Shown: positions 8,638 through 18,491 of the stretch, piece by piece
Layout: every line of letters starts with the position of its first letter
Position numbering within the stretch: position 1 is the first letter of the stretch
Assembly (NCBI GenBank): GCA_020849665.1
Contig: JADLFX010000074.1
Coordinates: 1 to 64,000, forward strand
Direction of reading: 5' to 3'
DNA: 64,000 nucleotides
Origin: Planctomycetota bacterium
Lineage (GTDB): Bacteria > Planctomycetota > UBA1135 > UBA2386
The notes under the pieces: model-generated
What the model was told of the DNA's origin: nothing
What the model saw: the letters and a program-made list of their open reading frames with translations, nothing else
Database searches by the model: none
Translations under genes and position numbers: made by a program

Positions 8638-10403
8638 TGCGCCAGCGCCAGGAGCATGTAGGTCGTGGGGATCACCGGGATGCCCTCCCACCAGCGGTCG
8701 TTCTTGTCGTTCACGAACGAGCCGTCCGGCCGCTGCACCTGCGCCGCCTTGGCGCGCAGCTCGGCGCGCCAGTCGATCGATTCGGTCTTGCCGCCGCGCT
8801 CGACCTGCAGGCGCTCGATCCCGGTGATGCCGAGCGCCTGTGCCATCACCATGTACATGTAGTAGAGGCCCTGGTGCCGCGTCTTGGTGGGCAGCTTCGG
8901 GTCGGCGCCGGGATTCTCGTCGAGGTTCCAGTTCCGGCCGATCCAACGCACCGCGGCCTGCACCCGCACGTCGCTCGCCGGCACGCCGGCCAGGGTGTAG
9001 CACTTGAGCAACGCGTAGGTCATCGACCCGTAGCTCCGCGGGATCCGCGTGCCGTCGGGCAGGACCTCGTAGCCCATGGGCGAGTTGCCGGGGTAATAGG
9101 CGCTGCCGCCGTCGTCACCGGGCGCGGTCTCCATCCACGTGCCGTCGTCCTCGTTGCGGCTCCGGGCCTTGAAGTCGTTCACCTCGCGCAGGTTCTGGGT
9201 GCGGGTCAGGAACACCAGGGCCTTCTGGAAGGCCTCGTGCTGCGGATCGAGGCCGGTGCTGCGCATGGCCTCGAGTGCGAACTGCAGGTTGCTGAGATCG
9301 CCGCGCTCGTCGCCGCCGTAGCCGATCGAACCGTAGTCGCGATCGCCGCGGGCGTAGCCGCGTTCCTCGACGTTCTGCAGGGAGAGGATCAGGCGCTGGG
9401 CCTTCTGCAGGGCCGGCTGGAACTTCTCGTCGCGCGCCATGGCCAGGGCCTGGATCCCGGCACAGGTCACGTAGTTGATGTTCTCGTCGCCGAACGAGCC
9501 CAGATCCGTCTGCGAGGCGAGCAGCCACGCGAGCCCCTTCTCGATCCAGGCCTGCTCGTCCTTGGTCCGCAGGTCCTTGGGCTTGGTCTGCAGGGCCGCG
9601 AGGCCCATGGCCGTGAGGCCCAGGTCGCGGAACTCGCCCTGCGGCGTCTTGACGAAGAACACGCCGTCCTTCTGCTGGCCGAGCAGGAAGCGGAACGCCC
9701 GTTCCTGGACCTCGCCCCAGGTCGCCTGCGGTTTCTTGCGTTCGTTGGCCACCACGTCGCGCGGCGCGTTCGGGGCGCCGCGCAGCGCCGCCTGCCAGGC
9801 CACCAGGGCGACCAGGGCGTCCACCGCGGCGGCGGATCCCATGGGTCTGCCCTCGGCGTCCAGCACTCGGCCGTCGCGCACGCTCTGCGCGAGTCCCTTG
9901 GCGCGTGCCTCGGCCTCCGGACGGCGGCCGGCATCCCCGAGGCTGGCCCGCACCTCCGCCACCGCGGCGGTGAACGGCAACTCGCCCTTCTCCCCTTGCC
10001 GCTCGAGCCAGGCCTTGGCCGCGGTCACGTCGGCGCGGTAGCCCTCGGCGTCCATGACGCTCAGGGCCTCAGCGGCCCAGCGCGTCGCGGCGAGGGCGTC
10101 CTTGCCGGTGCCGAAGCTGCCGTCGCCCTGGCGGTTCTGGAACAGGAAGTTCAGTGCCGGCCGGGTCACCGGGCCGTCGTGGGCGCCATAGAAGCGGTGG
10201 CTGTGGCCCATCGCCGCGAGCACCTTGGCGGTGCTGGCCACCGTGCCGTCGCCGTACGCGCCGGTCTTGGCCTGCTCGCGGCGCAGCACGTGGATCAGAC
10301 CGTCGATCTGGTCCTTGAACGGCGTTCCCTGCGCGGCGAGGGGAGCGGCACCCAGGCCGGTGGTCAGGAGGGCGGTCAGGAGGCGCAGGAGGTGGCTCTT
10401 CAT
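8634..10403 (-). CDS. Secreted prenyltransferase/squalene-cyclase-repeat (alpha/alpha toroid) protein
   Basis: Signal peptide MKSHLLRLLTALLTTGLGAAPLAAQ; repeats with GDGSFG..., LGSFGDENINYVTCAGIQAL, YGSIGYGGDERGDLSNLQFALEAM, YGSMTYALLKCY; 4-bp overlap with downstream FAH gene. Confidence 0.8.
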   Translation of the reverse strand: MKSHLLRLLTALLTTGLGAAPLAAQGTPFKDQIDGLIHVLRREQAKTGAYGDGTVASTAKVLAAMGHSHRFYGAHDGPVTRPALNFLFQNRQGDGSFGTGKDALAATRWAAEALSVMDAEGYRADVTAAKAWLERQGEKGELPFTAAVAEVRASLGDAGRRPEAEARAKGLAQSVRDGRVLDAEGRPMGSAAAVDALVALVAWQAALRGAPNAPRDVVANERKKPQATWGEVQERAFRFLLGQQKDGVFFVKTPQGEFRDLGLTAMGLAALQTKPKDLRTKDEQAWIEKGLAWLLASQTDLGSFGDENINYVTCAGIQALAMARDEKFQPALQKAQRLILSLQNVEERGYARGDRDYGSIGYGGDERGDLSNLQFALEAMRSTGLDPQHEAFQKALVFLTRTQNLREVNDFKARSRNEDDGTWMETAPGDDGGSAYYPGNSPMGYEVLPDGTRIPRSYGSMTYALLKCYTLAGVPASDVRVQAAVRWIGRNWNLDENPGADPKLPTKTRHQGLYYMYMVMAQALGITGIERLQVERGGKTESIDWRAELRAKAAQVQRPDGSFVNDKNDRWWEGIPVIPTTYMLLALAQ

Positions 10404-10654
10404 GTGCGGTGGACCGGGCCCGCGGAGGCGGAGAACCCGGGTTCGGATGAGTTCGTACGCGCGTGGACCCGGCCGGGCAATCCTCGGTGCGTTTGGGGCG
10501 CCTCGCGGACGGGGGTCCGCGGGCGCGCGGGCCAACGGATGCGCGGTGCGGCGGTTCACCGTGCGGCGCCGCCGGGTCGGGGGAGGCATGGCGGACCGGC
10601 GCGCGGCACAATGCCTCCGCGTTCCCGGAGAGCCGCCCAAGCCTGGAGTCCCCG

Positions 10655-12871
10655 ATGCCCCTTGCCGTCCACGCCCTCGTGTCCGTGCTCGTGGTCCTGC
10701 CGCAGTCCGCCCCGGGGAAGGACCCGGACGAGGCCGGGTTCAAGGCCGGGTTCGCCCAGGTGCGCGGCTTGCGGGACAAGGGCGACTGGCGTGCGGCACG
10801 CAAGCTCCTCGATCAGCTCCTCGCCGCGCACTCCGGTGCCGGCTACGTGCGCGTGCGTCGGGGCGAGATCGAGGACGTGGTGCGCGGGCTCGCGTTCCAG
10901 CAGCAGGTCGGCACGCCGGACGTGCGCCGCCTGATCCAGGGCGAGATCGCCAGCCACGACCCCGGCAGCGGGCAGATCCGGCTGCGCTATGTGCCGGGAC
11001 GGCTGGACGACTTCGTGCAGCCACAGGGTGGGCGCGCGGAGGACCAGCCCGAGTTCCGCCATCCGATCACCTTCAAGGGCGTGCACAGCATCGAGGTCAA
11101 GGGGGACAGTCATCCGGGCGTGCCGTACGGGGAGAGCTACTACCAGCCGTACCTCTTCGTGTGTGCCCGGGACGCCGGTTCGTATGCGCTGCTCATCGAG
11201 CTGCCGGCCGAGCGTGGCGGAAGTGCCAAGGACTTCCTGCTGATGAAGCTGGTCTTCACCGGTCCCTCCGGCCGGGAGACCGTCGCCGAAGCCACGTTCC
11301 GCGACGTGCGCTACGGCCAGCGCTACGCGTGGAAGCTCACGGCCACCGCCAGCGAGATCCGCGCCACGCTCAATGGCAAGCTGGTGGTCCGCGCGGCGCG
11401 CAAGGACAAGGGGTTCGGCAGCGTCGGGTTCTCGTTCCCCAAGGGGTGGTCCGAGGTGCTGATCGAAGGGCTCAGCGAGCCCTCCTGGCTGCAGGGCCGG
11501 ATCGACGCGGACCTGCACAAGGCCCGCGAAGGATTCGACCAGCGCTTCGACCCGCGCAAGGTGCTCCCCGAGTGGCTCTACGAGCCGGTGGCGGACGCGG
11601 GCTCCGCCGCGGCGGCTGGCAGGAAGGACGACACCGAGACCGTGCCCGGCGGTCCGGACGGGCTCGACCACGGCAGCGCGCGGGCCGTGGCCGAGGTGTA
11701 CGCGTTGCTGGACGCGGACCAGGCGGACGCTGCCGTGGCGGCGTTGGACAAGGCCAAGACGCTCCCGCCGGCCACCGCGGCGTGGGTGCGCGCGCACGTC
11801 GAGCACCATCGCGGGCGCACCAAGGAGGCCCTGGCGTCGGCGCGCGAAGTCGTCGCCAAGGCGCCCGACTTCCTGCGCGGCCACCTGCTGGTGGCCTCGA
11901 TCCTGTTCGAGCTGCGCCTGCGCGACGAGGCACCGAAGGCCTACGACGCGATCCTCGCGCGCTGGCCCGAGAGCGCGCTGGCGCACGGCGAGGCGGCGAT
12001 GGCGATGTTTCACCTCGGCATGGCCGCGAAGGCGGAGGCCATCGTCGCCGCGGCGCGCGCGGCCGGGCTCGGCTCGCAGCTGCTCGACCAGGCCGCCGAG
12101 GCACTGCGCAAGGCCGTGCAGGGTCCGCGCTGGGCGCGCTTCTTCACCGAGAAGTCCCCCAGCTACCAGGTGATCTCCGACATCGACCAGCAGACCTGCG
12201 TCGACGCGGGGCGCGAACTGGAGAACGCCCTGCGCCTGTACAGCTTCGACCTCGAGCGCCTGCCGCCGAACAGCGAGCGCTTCCGCGTCTACCTGTTCTC
12301 CGGCGAGCAGGGCTACAAGGCGTACCTGGACGGCGTGATCGGCAAGGTGCCGATCCACACCGCCGGCCTCTACAGCCCCGCGCTCAAGCAGCTGCTGATC
12401 TGGAACCTGCCGCGCCGCGAGGACATGTTGCGCACGGTGCGGCACGAGGGCTTCCACCAGTACCTCGACCGGCTCATGGCCGATGCCCCGCGCTGGTTCA
12501 ACGAGGGCATGGCCGAGTACTACGAGAACGGGCGGATGGTGGGGGGCACGTGGCGCTTCGACGGGCCCAACCCCAACCACCAGCGGGTCCTCGCCATGGA
12601 TCCGGACTTCGACCTCGCCAAGCTGGTGTTCGAGGACGACTGGGCCTTCCTGCGCCACGCGCAGTTCCGCTATCCGCAGAGCTGGGCGTTCGTGCACTAC
12701 CTGCGCCTGGGCCCGCCCGCCAAGGAGAAGGTCTTCGAGCGCCTGTGGAAGGAGCTGCGGGCCAACCCGATCGCCGAGGACGCGCTGCGCAAGGTGTTCC
12801 CGCCCGAGGTCCTGGCGCGGTTGCAGAAGGACTTCCCCCGCTACGTGCGGGAGCTGATCGACAAGCGCTGA
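10655..12871 (+). CDS. Secreted TPR-containing protein with HExxH peptidase-like (DUF1570-type) C-terminal region
   Basis: MPLAVHALVSVLVVLPQSAPG signal; TPR-like central part; RTVRHEGFHQYLDRLMADAPRWFNEGMAEYYENGR. Confidence 0.75.
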   Translation: MPLAVHALVSVLVVLPQSAPGKDPDEAGFKAGFAQVRGLRDKGDWRAARKLLDQLLAAHSGAGYVRVRRGEIEDVVRGLAFQQQVGTPDVRRLIQGEIASHDPGSGQIRLRYVPGRLDDFVQPQGGRAEDQPEFRHPITFKGVHSIEVKGDSHPGVPYGESYYQPYLFVCARDAGSYALLIELPAERGGSAKDFLLMKLVFTGPSGRETVAEATFRDVRYGQRYAWKLTATASEIRATLNGKLVVRAARKDKGFGSVGFSFPKGWSEVLIEGLSEPSWLQGRIDADLHKAREGFDQRFDPRKVLPEWLYEPVADAGSAAAAGRKDDTETVPGGPDGLDHGSARAVAEVYALLDADQADAAVAALDKAKTLPPATAAWVRAHVEHHRGRTKEALASAREVVAKAPDFLRGHLLVASILFELRLRDEAPKAYDAILARWPESALAHGEAAMAMFHLGMAAKAEAIVAAARAAGLGSQLLDQAAEALRKAVQGPRWARFFTEKSPSYQVISDIDQQTCVDAGRELENALRLYSFDLERLPPNSERFRVYLFSGEQGYKAYLDGVIGKVPIHTAGLYSPALKQLLIWNLPRREDMLRTVRHEGFHQYLDRLMADAPRWFNEGMAEYYENGRMVGGTWRFDGPNPNHQRVLAMDPDFDLAKLVFEDDWAFLRHAQFRYPQSWAFVHYLRLGPPAKEKVFERLWKELRANPIAEDALRKVFPPEVLARLQKDFPRYVRELIDKR

Positions 12872-13007
12872 GCGGAGCTCGCGGAGCGGTCCGGCCGTCT
12901 GCACCCGCGCCTCCCCCGCACCGTGGCGGGGCCGATGCGGCCGGGCTGGGCGTCGGGCCGCGCGCGCTTCCCTTGCAGCCGTGCGCGGCGGCGGGGATCC
13001 TGCGCGC

Positions 13008-14141
13008 ATGAACCAGCGGCTGCGCAGCCTGCAGACCTATCCGATGGTGAAGCTCGATCAGCGCAAGGCCGAGCTCCAGGCGCGCGGCATCGAGGTCCAC
13101 GACTTCGGCACCGGCGATCCGCGCGAGCCCACGCCCGCGGCGATCCGCGAGGCGTTCCGCGCCGCCGCCCCCGCGGTCTCGCAGTACCCGCCGGTGGCGG
13201 GTCGCGCGCCGATGCGCAAGGCGGCCGCCGGCTACGTGCAGCGCCGCTTCGGAGTCACGCTCGATCCCGATCTCGAGATCCTGCCGACCCAGGGCGCGAA
13301 GGAGGCGATCTTCCACCTGCCGATGGTGCTGGTGGAGATCCCGAGCGAGAAGGACCTCGTGGTCTACGGCGTGCCGGCCTACCCGGTGTTCGAGATCGGC
13401 GCGCTCTTCGCCGAGGCGTGGACCTACGAGGTGCCGCTGCACGCCGGCAACCGCTACCTGATGGACCCCGACGACCTGCCGCGGGACGCGCTGCGCCGGG
13501 CCCGGGTGGTGTTCCTCAACTACCCCCACAACCCCACCGGCCAGTGCCTGCCCGCGGAGCTGTTCCGCAAGTGGGTGCGCGCCCGCGACGAGTGGGGCTT
13601 CGTCCTGGTCTCGGACGAGTGCTACGTCGACCTCTGGTACGACCAACCGCCGCATTCGCTGCTCGAGTTCGGGCGCGAGGGCTGCCTCGTCGTGCACTCG
13701 CTGTCCAAGCGTTCGGGCATGACCGGGTATCGCTCCGGGTTCGTCGCCGGGGACGCCGGACTCCTGGCCACGTACCGGCGCTTCCGTGCCGGGATGGGCG
13801 TGGCGCCCACGGACATGGTCCAGGCGGCCGCCGAGGTGGCGTGGGCGGACTCCGGGCACGTGGAGGAACGCCGCAAGATCTTCGCGGCGAAGCGGGCGGT
13901 CCTCGTGGAGCACTTCGGACGTATCGGTCTCGAGGTGTTCCCCGGCACGGCCACGCTCTTCCTGTGGGTGCGCGTGCCGGCGGGAACTACCGACCAGGAG
14001 TATGCCGAACGCCTGCTGGAACGCGGCATCCTGGTCTCGCCAGGTTCGTTCTTCGGCAAGGGCCAGGAGGCATGGTTCCGGCTGGCACTGGTGCCGAGCC
14101 TGGAGGAGTGCCGGGCGGCCTGCGCGAAGTGGCCGACGTGA
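13008..14141 (+). CDS. dapC: Succinyldiaminopimelate aminotransferase-like (class I/II PLP aminotransferase)
   Basis: GTGDPREPTP, SQYPPVAG, LPTQGAKEAIFHLPMVL, NYPHNPTGQCLP, SLSKRSGMTGYRSGFVAGD; adjacent to dapD. Confidence 0.85.
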   Translation: MNQRLRSLQTYPMVKLDQRKAELQARGIEVHDFGTGDPREPTPAAIREAFRAAAPAVSQYPPVAGRAPMRKAAAGYVQRRFGVTLDPDLEILPTQGAKEAIFHLPMVLVEIPSEKDLVVYGVPAYPVFEIGALFAEAWTYEVPLHAGNRYLMDPDDLPRDALRRARVVFLNYPHNPTGQCLPAELFRKWVRARDEWGFVLVSDECYVDLWYDQPPHSLLEFGREGCLVVHSLSKRSGMTGYRSGFVAGDAGLLATYRRFRAGMGVAPTDMVQAAAEVAWADSGHVEERRKIFAAKRAVLVEHFGRIGLEVFPGTATLFLWVRVPAGTTDQEYAERLLERGILVSPGSFFGKGQEAWFRLALVPSLEECRAACAKWPT

Positions 14142-14148
14142 GACGGGC

Positions 14149-14973
14149 ATGAATGCAGACGCAGAGCTCCGGGCGCGGATCGAGGCGGCGTTCGCCGACC
14201 GCGCCCTCCTGCAGCAGCCGCCGTACAAGTCCGCAGTGTTGCGTGCCGTCGACCTGCTCGACGCGGGCACACTGCGGGTCGCCGAGCCGGGCGATGGCGC
14301 ATGGACGGTGCACGCGTGGCTGCAGCAGGCCGTGACCCTCTACTTCGCCGTGGCCGGGATGCGCGTGATCGACGCCGAACCGTTCCACTTCCACGACAAG
14401 GTGCCGCTCAAGAACGGCTTCGACCGCGCCCAGGTGCGCGTGGTGCCGGGCGGGATCGTGCGCCATGGAGCGCACCTGGAGCCCGGCGTGGTGGTCATGC
14501 CGGCCTTCGTGAACATCGGCGCCCGGGTCGGGGCGCGGACCATGGTGGACACCTGGGCCACGGTCGGCTCGTGCGCCCAGATCGGCGCCGACGTGCACCT
14601 GAGCGGCGGCGTGGGCATCGGCGGGGTGCTGGAGCCGCCGGGGGCGCGTCCCGTGATCGTGGAGGACGGCGCGTTCGTGGGCTCGCGCTGCATCGTGGTG
14701 GAGGGCGTGGAGGTCGGCGCGCGCGCCGTACTCGGCGCCAACGTGGTCCTGACCGCCAGCACGCCGATCGTGGACGTGACCGGGTCCGAGCCGGTGGTGC
14801 ACAAGGGGCGCGTGCCGGCGAATGCCGTGGTGATCCCCGGCACCCTCCCCAAGCGCTTCCCGGCGGGGGAGTTCGCCACGCCCTGCGCCCTGGTGATCGG
14901 CGCGCGCAAGGCCAGCACGGACCTGAAGACCAGCCTCAACGCCACGCTGCGGGAGTTCGCGCTGCCGGTCTGA
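14149..14973 (+). CDS. dapD: 2,3,4,5-tetrahydropyridine-2,6-dicarboxylate N-succinyltransferase
   Basis: PFHFHDKVPLKNGFDRAQVRVVPGGIVRHGAHLEPGVVVMPAFVNIGARVGARTMVDTWATVGSCAQIGADVHLSGGVGIGGVLEP. Confidence 0.95.
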   Translation: MNADAELRARIEAAFADRALLQQPPYKSAVLRAVDLLDAGTLRVAEPGDGAWTVHAWLQQAVTLYFAVAGMRVIDAEPFHFHDKVPLKNGFDRAQVRVVPGGIVRHGAHLEPGVVVMPAFVNIGARVGARTMVDTWATVGSCAQIGADVHLSGGVGIGGVLEPPGARPVIVEDGAFVGSRCIVVEGVEVGARAVLGANVVLTASTPIVDVTGSEPVVHKGRVPANAVVIPGTLPKRFPAGEFATPCALVIGARKASTDLKTSLNATLREFALPV

Positions 14974-15158
14974 CCGGCCAGGACGGGGCACGCCCTGCCT
15001 CTTGTCGTTTCGAGTTCGTGACGCGCTGCCCATGCCGCTGCGCCCACGGGTCCCACCGGCGGGGATCGTTGCCCGAATCCCGCAGGTTGCGCGCTCGGGC
15101 ACGCCCGTTGCTGCGCTCGGAGCTTCCGCCCCCCCGGACTCCTGGCAGCCGAACGTTC

Positions 15159-17297
15159 ATGGTTCCGACCCTTCTCGCAGCCGCGCTCTTCGCCACCTTC
15201 CTCGCCCCGCAAGACCCCGCACCCGCCCAGGCCGACGCGCCGCAGCGCTATGCGGTCCGCTTCCGCGAACGGAGCTTCGACCTCTCCAGCTTCGCCGCGG
15301 CCGTTGCCGCCCGGCAGAGCGGACCCCAGGCCGAGGCGGTCCTGGCCGACCTCGAGGCGCGGATGCGCGCCGACCAGGCGCCGTTCGTCGACTTCGTCGA
15401 GCGGCTGGGCGGCCGGGTGGTCGCGCAGTGGTGGCTGGTGAACGGTTGCGCGATCGAGGTGCGGCAGAGCCAGCTCGCCGCCGTCCGCGCGCACCCGCGC
15501 GTCGCCGACCTGCAGGCCGACCACGTCCGGCGTCCGGGCCGCTTCATCAAGACGTCGACCAACGCGAACAACCACGGTACCGACTCCGTGCAGGCGCTGG
15601 GCATCCGTGGCGAGGGCGCGGTGCTCGCGGTGGTGGACTCGGGCGCGGACGTGAACATGGCCGGCACCGGCCGGCCGCACGCCACGTTCTTCGTGGATGG
15701 CAATCCCGGCAACACCACGGGCGGCGGGATCGCCGGGTCGCGCCTGCTGGCCAATCAGCAGATCGGCCTCATGTCGGCCGACGATCTCATCGCGCATGGC
15801 ACGGCAGTGGCCAGCGTGGCGGCTGGCGCGCGCTGGAACCAGGGGGCCCTCGCCGACGACGGCCACGCCCCGCGCGCCAGGATCGTGAGCTACTCGGTGG
15901 CGGATGACGCGCGCGGCGGCACCGGCTACCTGACCCTGACCAGCGCCTGGCAGCGGGTGGCGGCCGACCGCCTCCGCTACGGCATCTCCGTGGCCGTGTG
16001 CAGCTACGAGGGCTACGTCGGCCTGCTCTGGTCCGACCAGGACGCCATCGACTCGCTGGCGCGCAACGCGGACGTGCTGGTCGTGGGCATGGGAGGCAAC
16101 GAGGGAGCAACGGGCCAGCCGGCGCTGTTCTCGTACAGCGCCACCAACATGCTGGCGGTGGGCGCCACCGAGGCCGACACCCGCCGGGTAGCAGGCTTCT
16201 CGACGCGCGGCCCGCTCCTCGGCGAGACGCGGTTCTACCCCGACCTCGTGGCCAACGGCGTGACCATCCGCTCGGCGCTCGCCGACGGCGAGCTCACGGA
16301 GAAGCTCGCCAGCGGCACGTCCTATTCCGCGCCCCAGGTGGCCGGGGCCGCGTTGCTCTATCGCAGCCTGAAGCCACTGGCCAGCGCCGAGGAGACCAAG
16401 GCGGCGATCCTCGTCACCACCGAGGACATCGCGGGCAAGAACGTGGGCCTCACCACGGACCCGCGCAACGCCCACGGCACGGGCTACCTGCGCGTCGACC
16501 GGCTGGTGGCGTTCGCCGCGGGGCAGGCGGGCGCGGCGCTGGTGCGGGACACCGTGTCGAACGCCCAGCCGACCCGGACCTACCGGCATGCCGTCCAGGC
16601 GGGCCGCGGCTATGCGTTCGCGCTCACCTGGTTCCGGAACCGGATGCCCGGCTATCCGGTGACGCCCGACTGGTCCAACCTGGACCTGGAAGTCCGCGAC
16701 GGCACCACGCTGCTGGCGAGCGCGGCACAAGCGCGCGACCTCACCGAGTTCGTCCGCTTCCTGGCGCCGCGCACCACGGTCCTGGACGTCACCGTGCGGC
16801 TGAAGTCCCTGGAGACCAGCGTCACCCAGCAGTCCTTCGCGCTGGCGGCCAGCGAGTCCTCACCGGTGTTCGTGGCGCCGTCGACCGTGGTGATCGGCAT
16901 GGGCTGCACCAACCCGATGCCCACGCTCAACGTCTACGACGGCCGCCCGATCGCCGGCCAGAGCTACACCCTCAAGCTCAACGCGTTCGCGCTGCAGGTG
17001 CCGGTGGCCCTCGGCGTGGGCGTGTCCAACACCCAGTGGGGCGGCATCCGGCTGCCGCTGGACCTGAGCGCGTTCGGCGCGCCGGGATGCCTCGTACACA
17101 CGTCCTTCGAGCTGCTCCTGCAGGGACGTACCGGGACCGGTTCGATGGAGGCGACGTTCACCGTCGGCCTCCCCGCGATGCCCTCCCTGGTCGGGGAGAC
17201 GATCTACCACCAGGCCATCGTCCTGAACGGCTTCGCGAATCCGCTCGGCGTCGCGCTCAGCCCGGCGCTGCGCGTGACCGTGGGCGGCGAACGCTGA
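15159..17297 (+). CDS. Secreted subtilisin-like S8 serine protease with C-terminal accessory domain
   Basis: Signal peptide MVPTLLAAALFATFLAPQ; triad motifs VLAVVDSGADV (D), LIAHGTAVASVAAG (H), LASGTSYSAPQVAGAALL (S). Confidence 0.92.
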   Translation: MVPTLLAAALFATFLAPQDPAPAQADAPQRYAVRFRERSFDLSSFAAAVAARQSGPQAEAVLADLEARMRADQAPFVDFVERLGGRVVAQWWLVNGCAIEVRQSQLAAVRAHPRVADLQADHVRRPGRFIKTSTNANNHGTDSVQALGIRGEGAVLAVVDSGADVNMAGTGRPHATFFVDGNPGNTTGGGIAGSRLLANQQIGLMSADDLIAHGTAVASVAAGARWNQGALADDGHAPRARIVSYSVADDARGGTGYLTLTSAWQRVAADRLRYGISVAVCSYEGYVGLLWSDQDAIDSLARNADVLVVGMGGNEGATGQPALFSYSATNMLAVGATEADTRRVAGFSTRGPLLGETRFYPDLVANGVTIRSALADGELTEKLASGTSYSAPQVAGAALLYRSLKPLASAEETKAAILVTTEDIAGKNVGLTTDPRNAHGTGYLRVDRLVAFAAGQAGAALVRDTVSNAQPTRTYRHAVQAGRGYAFALTWFRNRMPGYPVTPDWSNLDLEVRDGTTLLASAAQARDLTEFVRFLAPRTTVLDVTVRLKSLETSVTQQSFALAASESSPVFVAPSTVVIGMGCTNPMPTLNVYDGRPIAGQSYTLKLNAFALQVPVALGVGVSNTQWGGIRLPLDLSAFGAPGCLVHTSFELLLQGRTGTGSMEATFTVGLPAMPSLVGETIYHQAIVLNGFANPLGVALSPALRVTVGGER

Positions 17298-17366
17298 GGG
17301 CCGGGGCGGGGGCCGATCCGCGGTGGCCCCTTGGTCCTGGATGGGGTCCGAGTAGCGTCTGCCCCG

Positions 17367-18455
17367 ATGGCTGCTTCGGACCCCGCCGTGCCCGGATCCC
17401 TGCTCGCCCTCGCCGAGGACCTGCTGCGCATCCCCTCGCCGACGGGTCAGGAGGATGCCATCGGCGAGTTCCTGGCCCGGCGGCTCGCGGCGCTCTCCCC
17501 GCATGCCCTGCTGCGCGCCGGCGCCAACCTGCTGGTCGTGCCGCGCGCCCCGCGCCCCGGCGGGCGGCGCATCCTCCTGCTCGGCCACACCGACACGGTC
17601 CCCGCGCTGGGCGAGAACCCGGTGCGGCGCGAGGGCGACCGGCTCCACGGCCTCGGCGCGTCCGACATGAAGGCGGCCCTGGCCCTGATGGTCGGCCTCG
17701 TGGAGCGGAGCCTGCGCGTGGCGCCGCGGCATGACCTCATCTTCGGCTTCTACGCCGCCGAGGAGGGGCCGTACGCCGGGAGCGGGCTGCCTCTGCTGCG
17801 CGCGGCCGCGGAGGAGTGGTTCGCGGGCGTGGATCTCGCGGTGTGCCTGGAGCCCACCGACAACGCGATCGAACTCGGCTGCCTGGGCAACGTGCACGCC
17901 AGGGTCCACTTCACCGGCCGCCGCGCGCATTCCGCCCGACCCTGGCAGGGCGACAACGCGATCCACAAGGCCGGTGGGCTCCTGCAGCGACTCGGCACCC
18001 GGGCGCCGGTCGATCACCGCTTCGGCCCGCTGCTCTACCGCGAGGTGATGAGCGCCACCATGGTCGAGTACCGGGGCGCGCGCAACGTGGTGCCGGACCT
18101 GTGCACGGTGAACGTGAACTACCGGTTCGCGCCCGGCAAGGACGAGGCACAGGTGCGGCACGACCTGGACGGCGTGGTCGCCGGCGAGGCCGGGTACGAG
18201 CTGGTCGACTTCTGTCCGGCCGGCCGGGTGGCCGCCGGCAACCCCCTGGTCGAGGAGTTGCGCGCCGCGGCAGGCGGGGCGGAGTTCCGCGCCAAGCAGG
18301 CGTGGACCGACGTCGGCCGCCTCTCGGCGTGGGGCATCGACGCCGTCAACTTCGGGCCCGGCCTGACGGCCCAGGCCCATCAGGCCGGCGAGTACGCCAG
18401 CATCGCGGAACTGGGCCGCGCCTGGGCCGCGCTGCTGCGCTGGCTCCATCCCTGA
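17367..18455 (+). CDS. dapE: Succinyl-diaminopimelate desuccinylase / M20 peptidase
   Basis: ILLLGHTDTVPALGENPVRREGDRLHGLGASDMKAALALMVGL, FYAAEEGPYAGSGL, ARVHFTGRRAHSARPWQGDNAIHKAG, WTDVGRLSAWGIDAVNFGPG. Confidence 0.92.
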   Translation: MAASDPAVPGSLLALAEDLLRIPSPTGQEDAIGEFLARRLAALSPHALLRAGANLLVVPRAPRPGGRRILLLGHTDTVPALGENPVRREGDRLHGLGASDMKAALALMVGLVERSLRVAPRHDLIFGFYAAEEGPYAGSGLPLLRAAAEEWFAGVDLAVCLEPTDNAIELGCLGNVHARVHFTGRRAHSARPWQGDNAIHKAGGLLQRLGTRAPVDHRFGPLLYREVMSATMVEYRGARNVVPDLCTVNVNYRFAPGKDEAQVRHDLDGVVAGEAGYELVDFCPAGRVAAGNPLVEELRAAAGGAEFRAKQAWTDVGRLSAWGIDAVNFGPGLTAQAHQAGEYASIAELGRAWAALLRWLHP

Positions 18456-18491
18456 CCGATGCGACCCGCACGGGGTCGCCGGCGGTCAGCC

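Noticed and set aside
10556-13009. 817-aa minus-strand ORF antisense to the HExxH TPR protein
   Set aside because: Low-complexity His/Val/Arg-rich shadow translation; the plus-strand frame contains coherent motifs.
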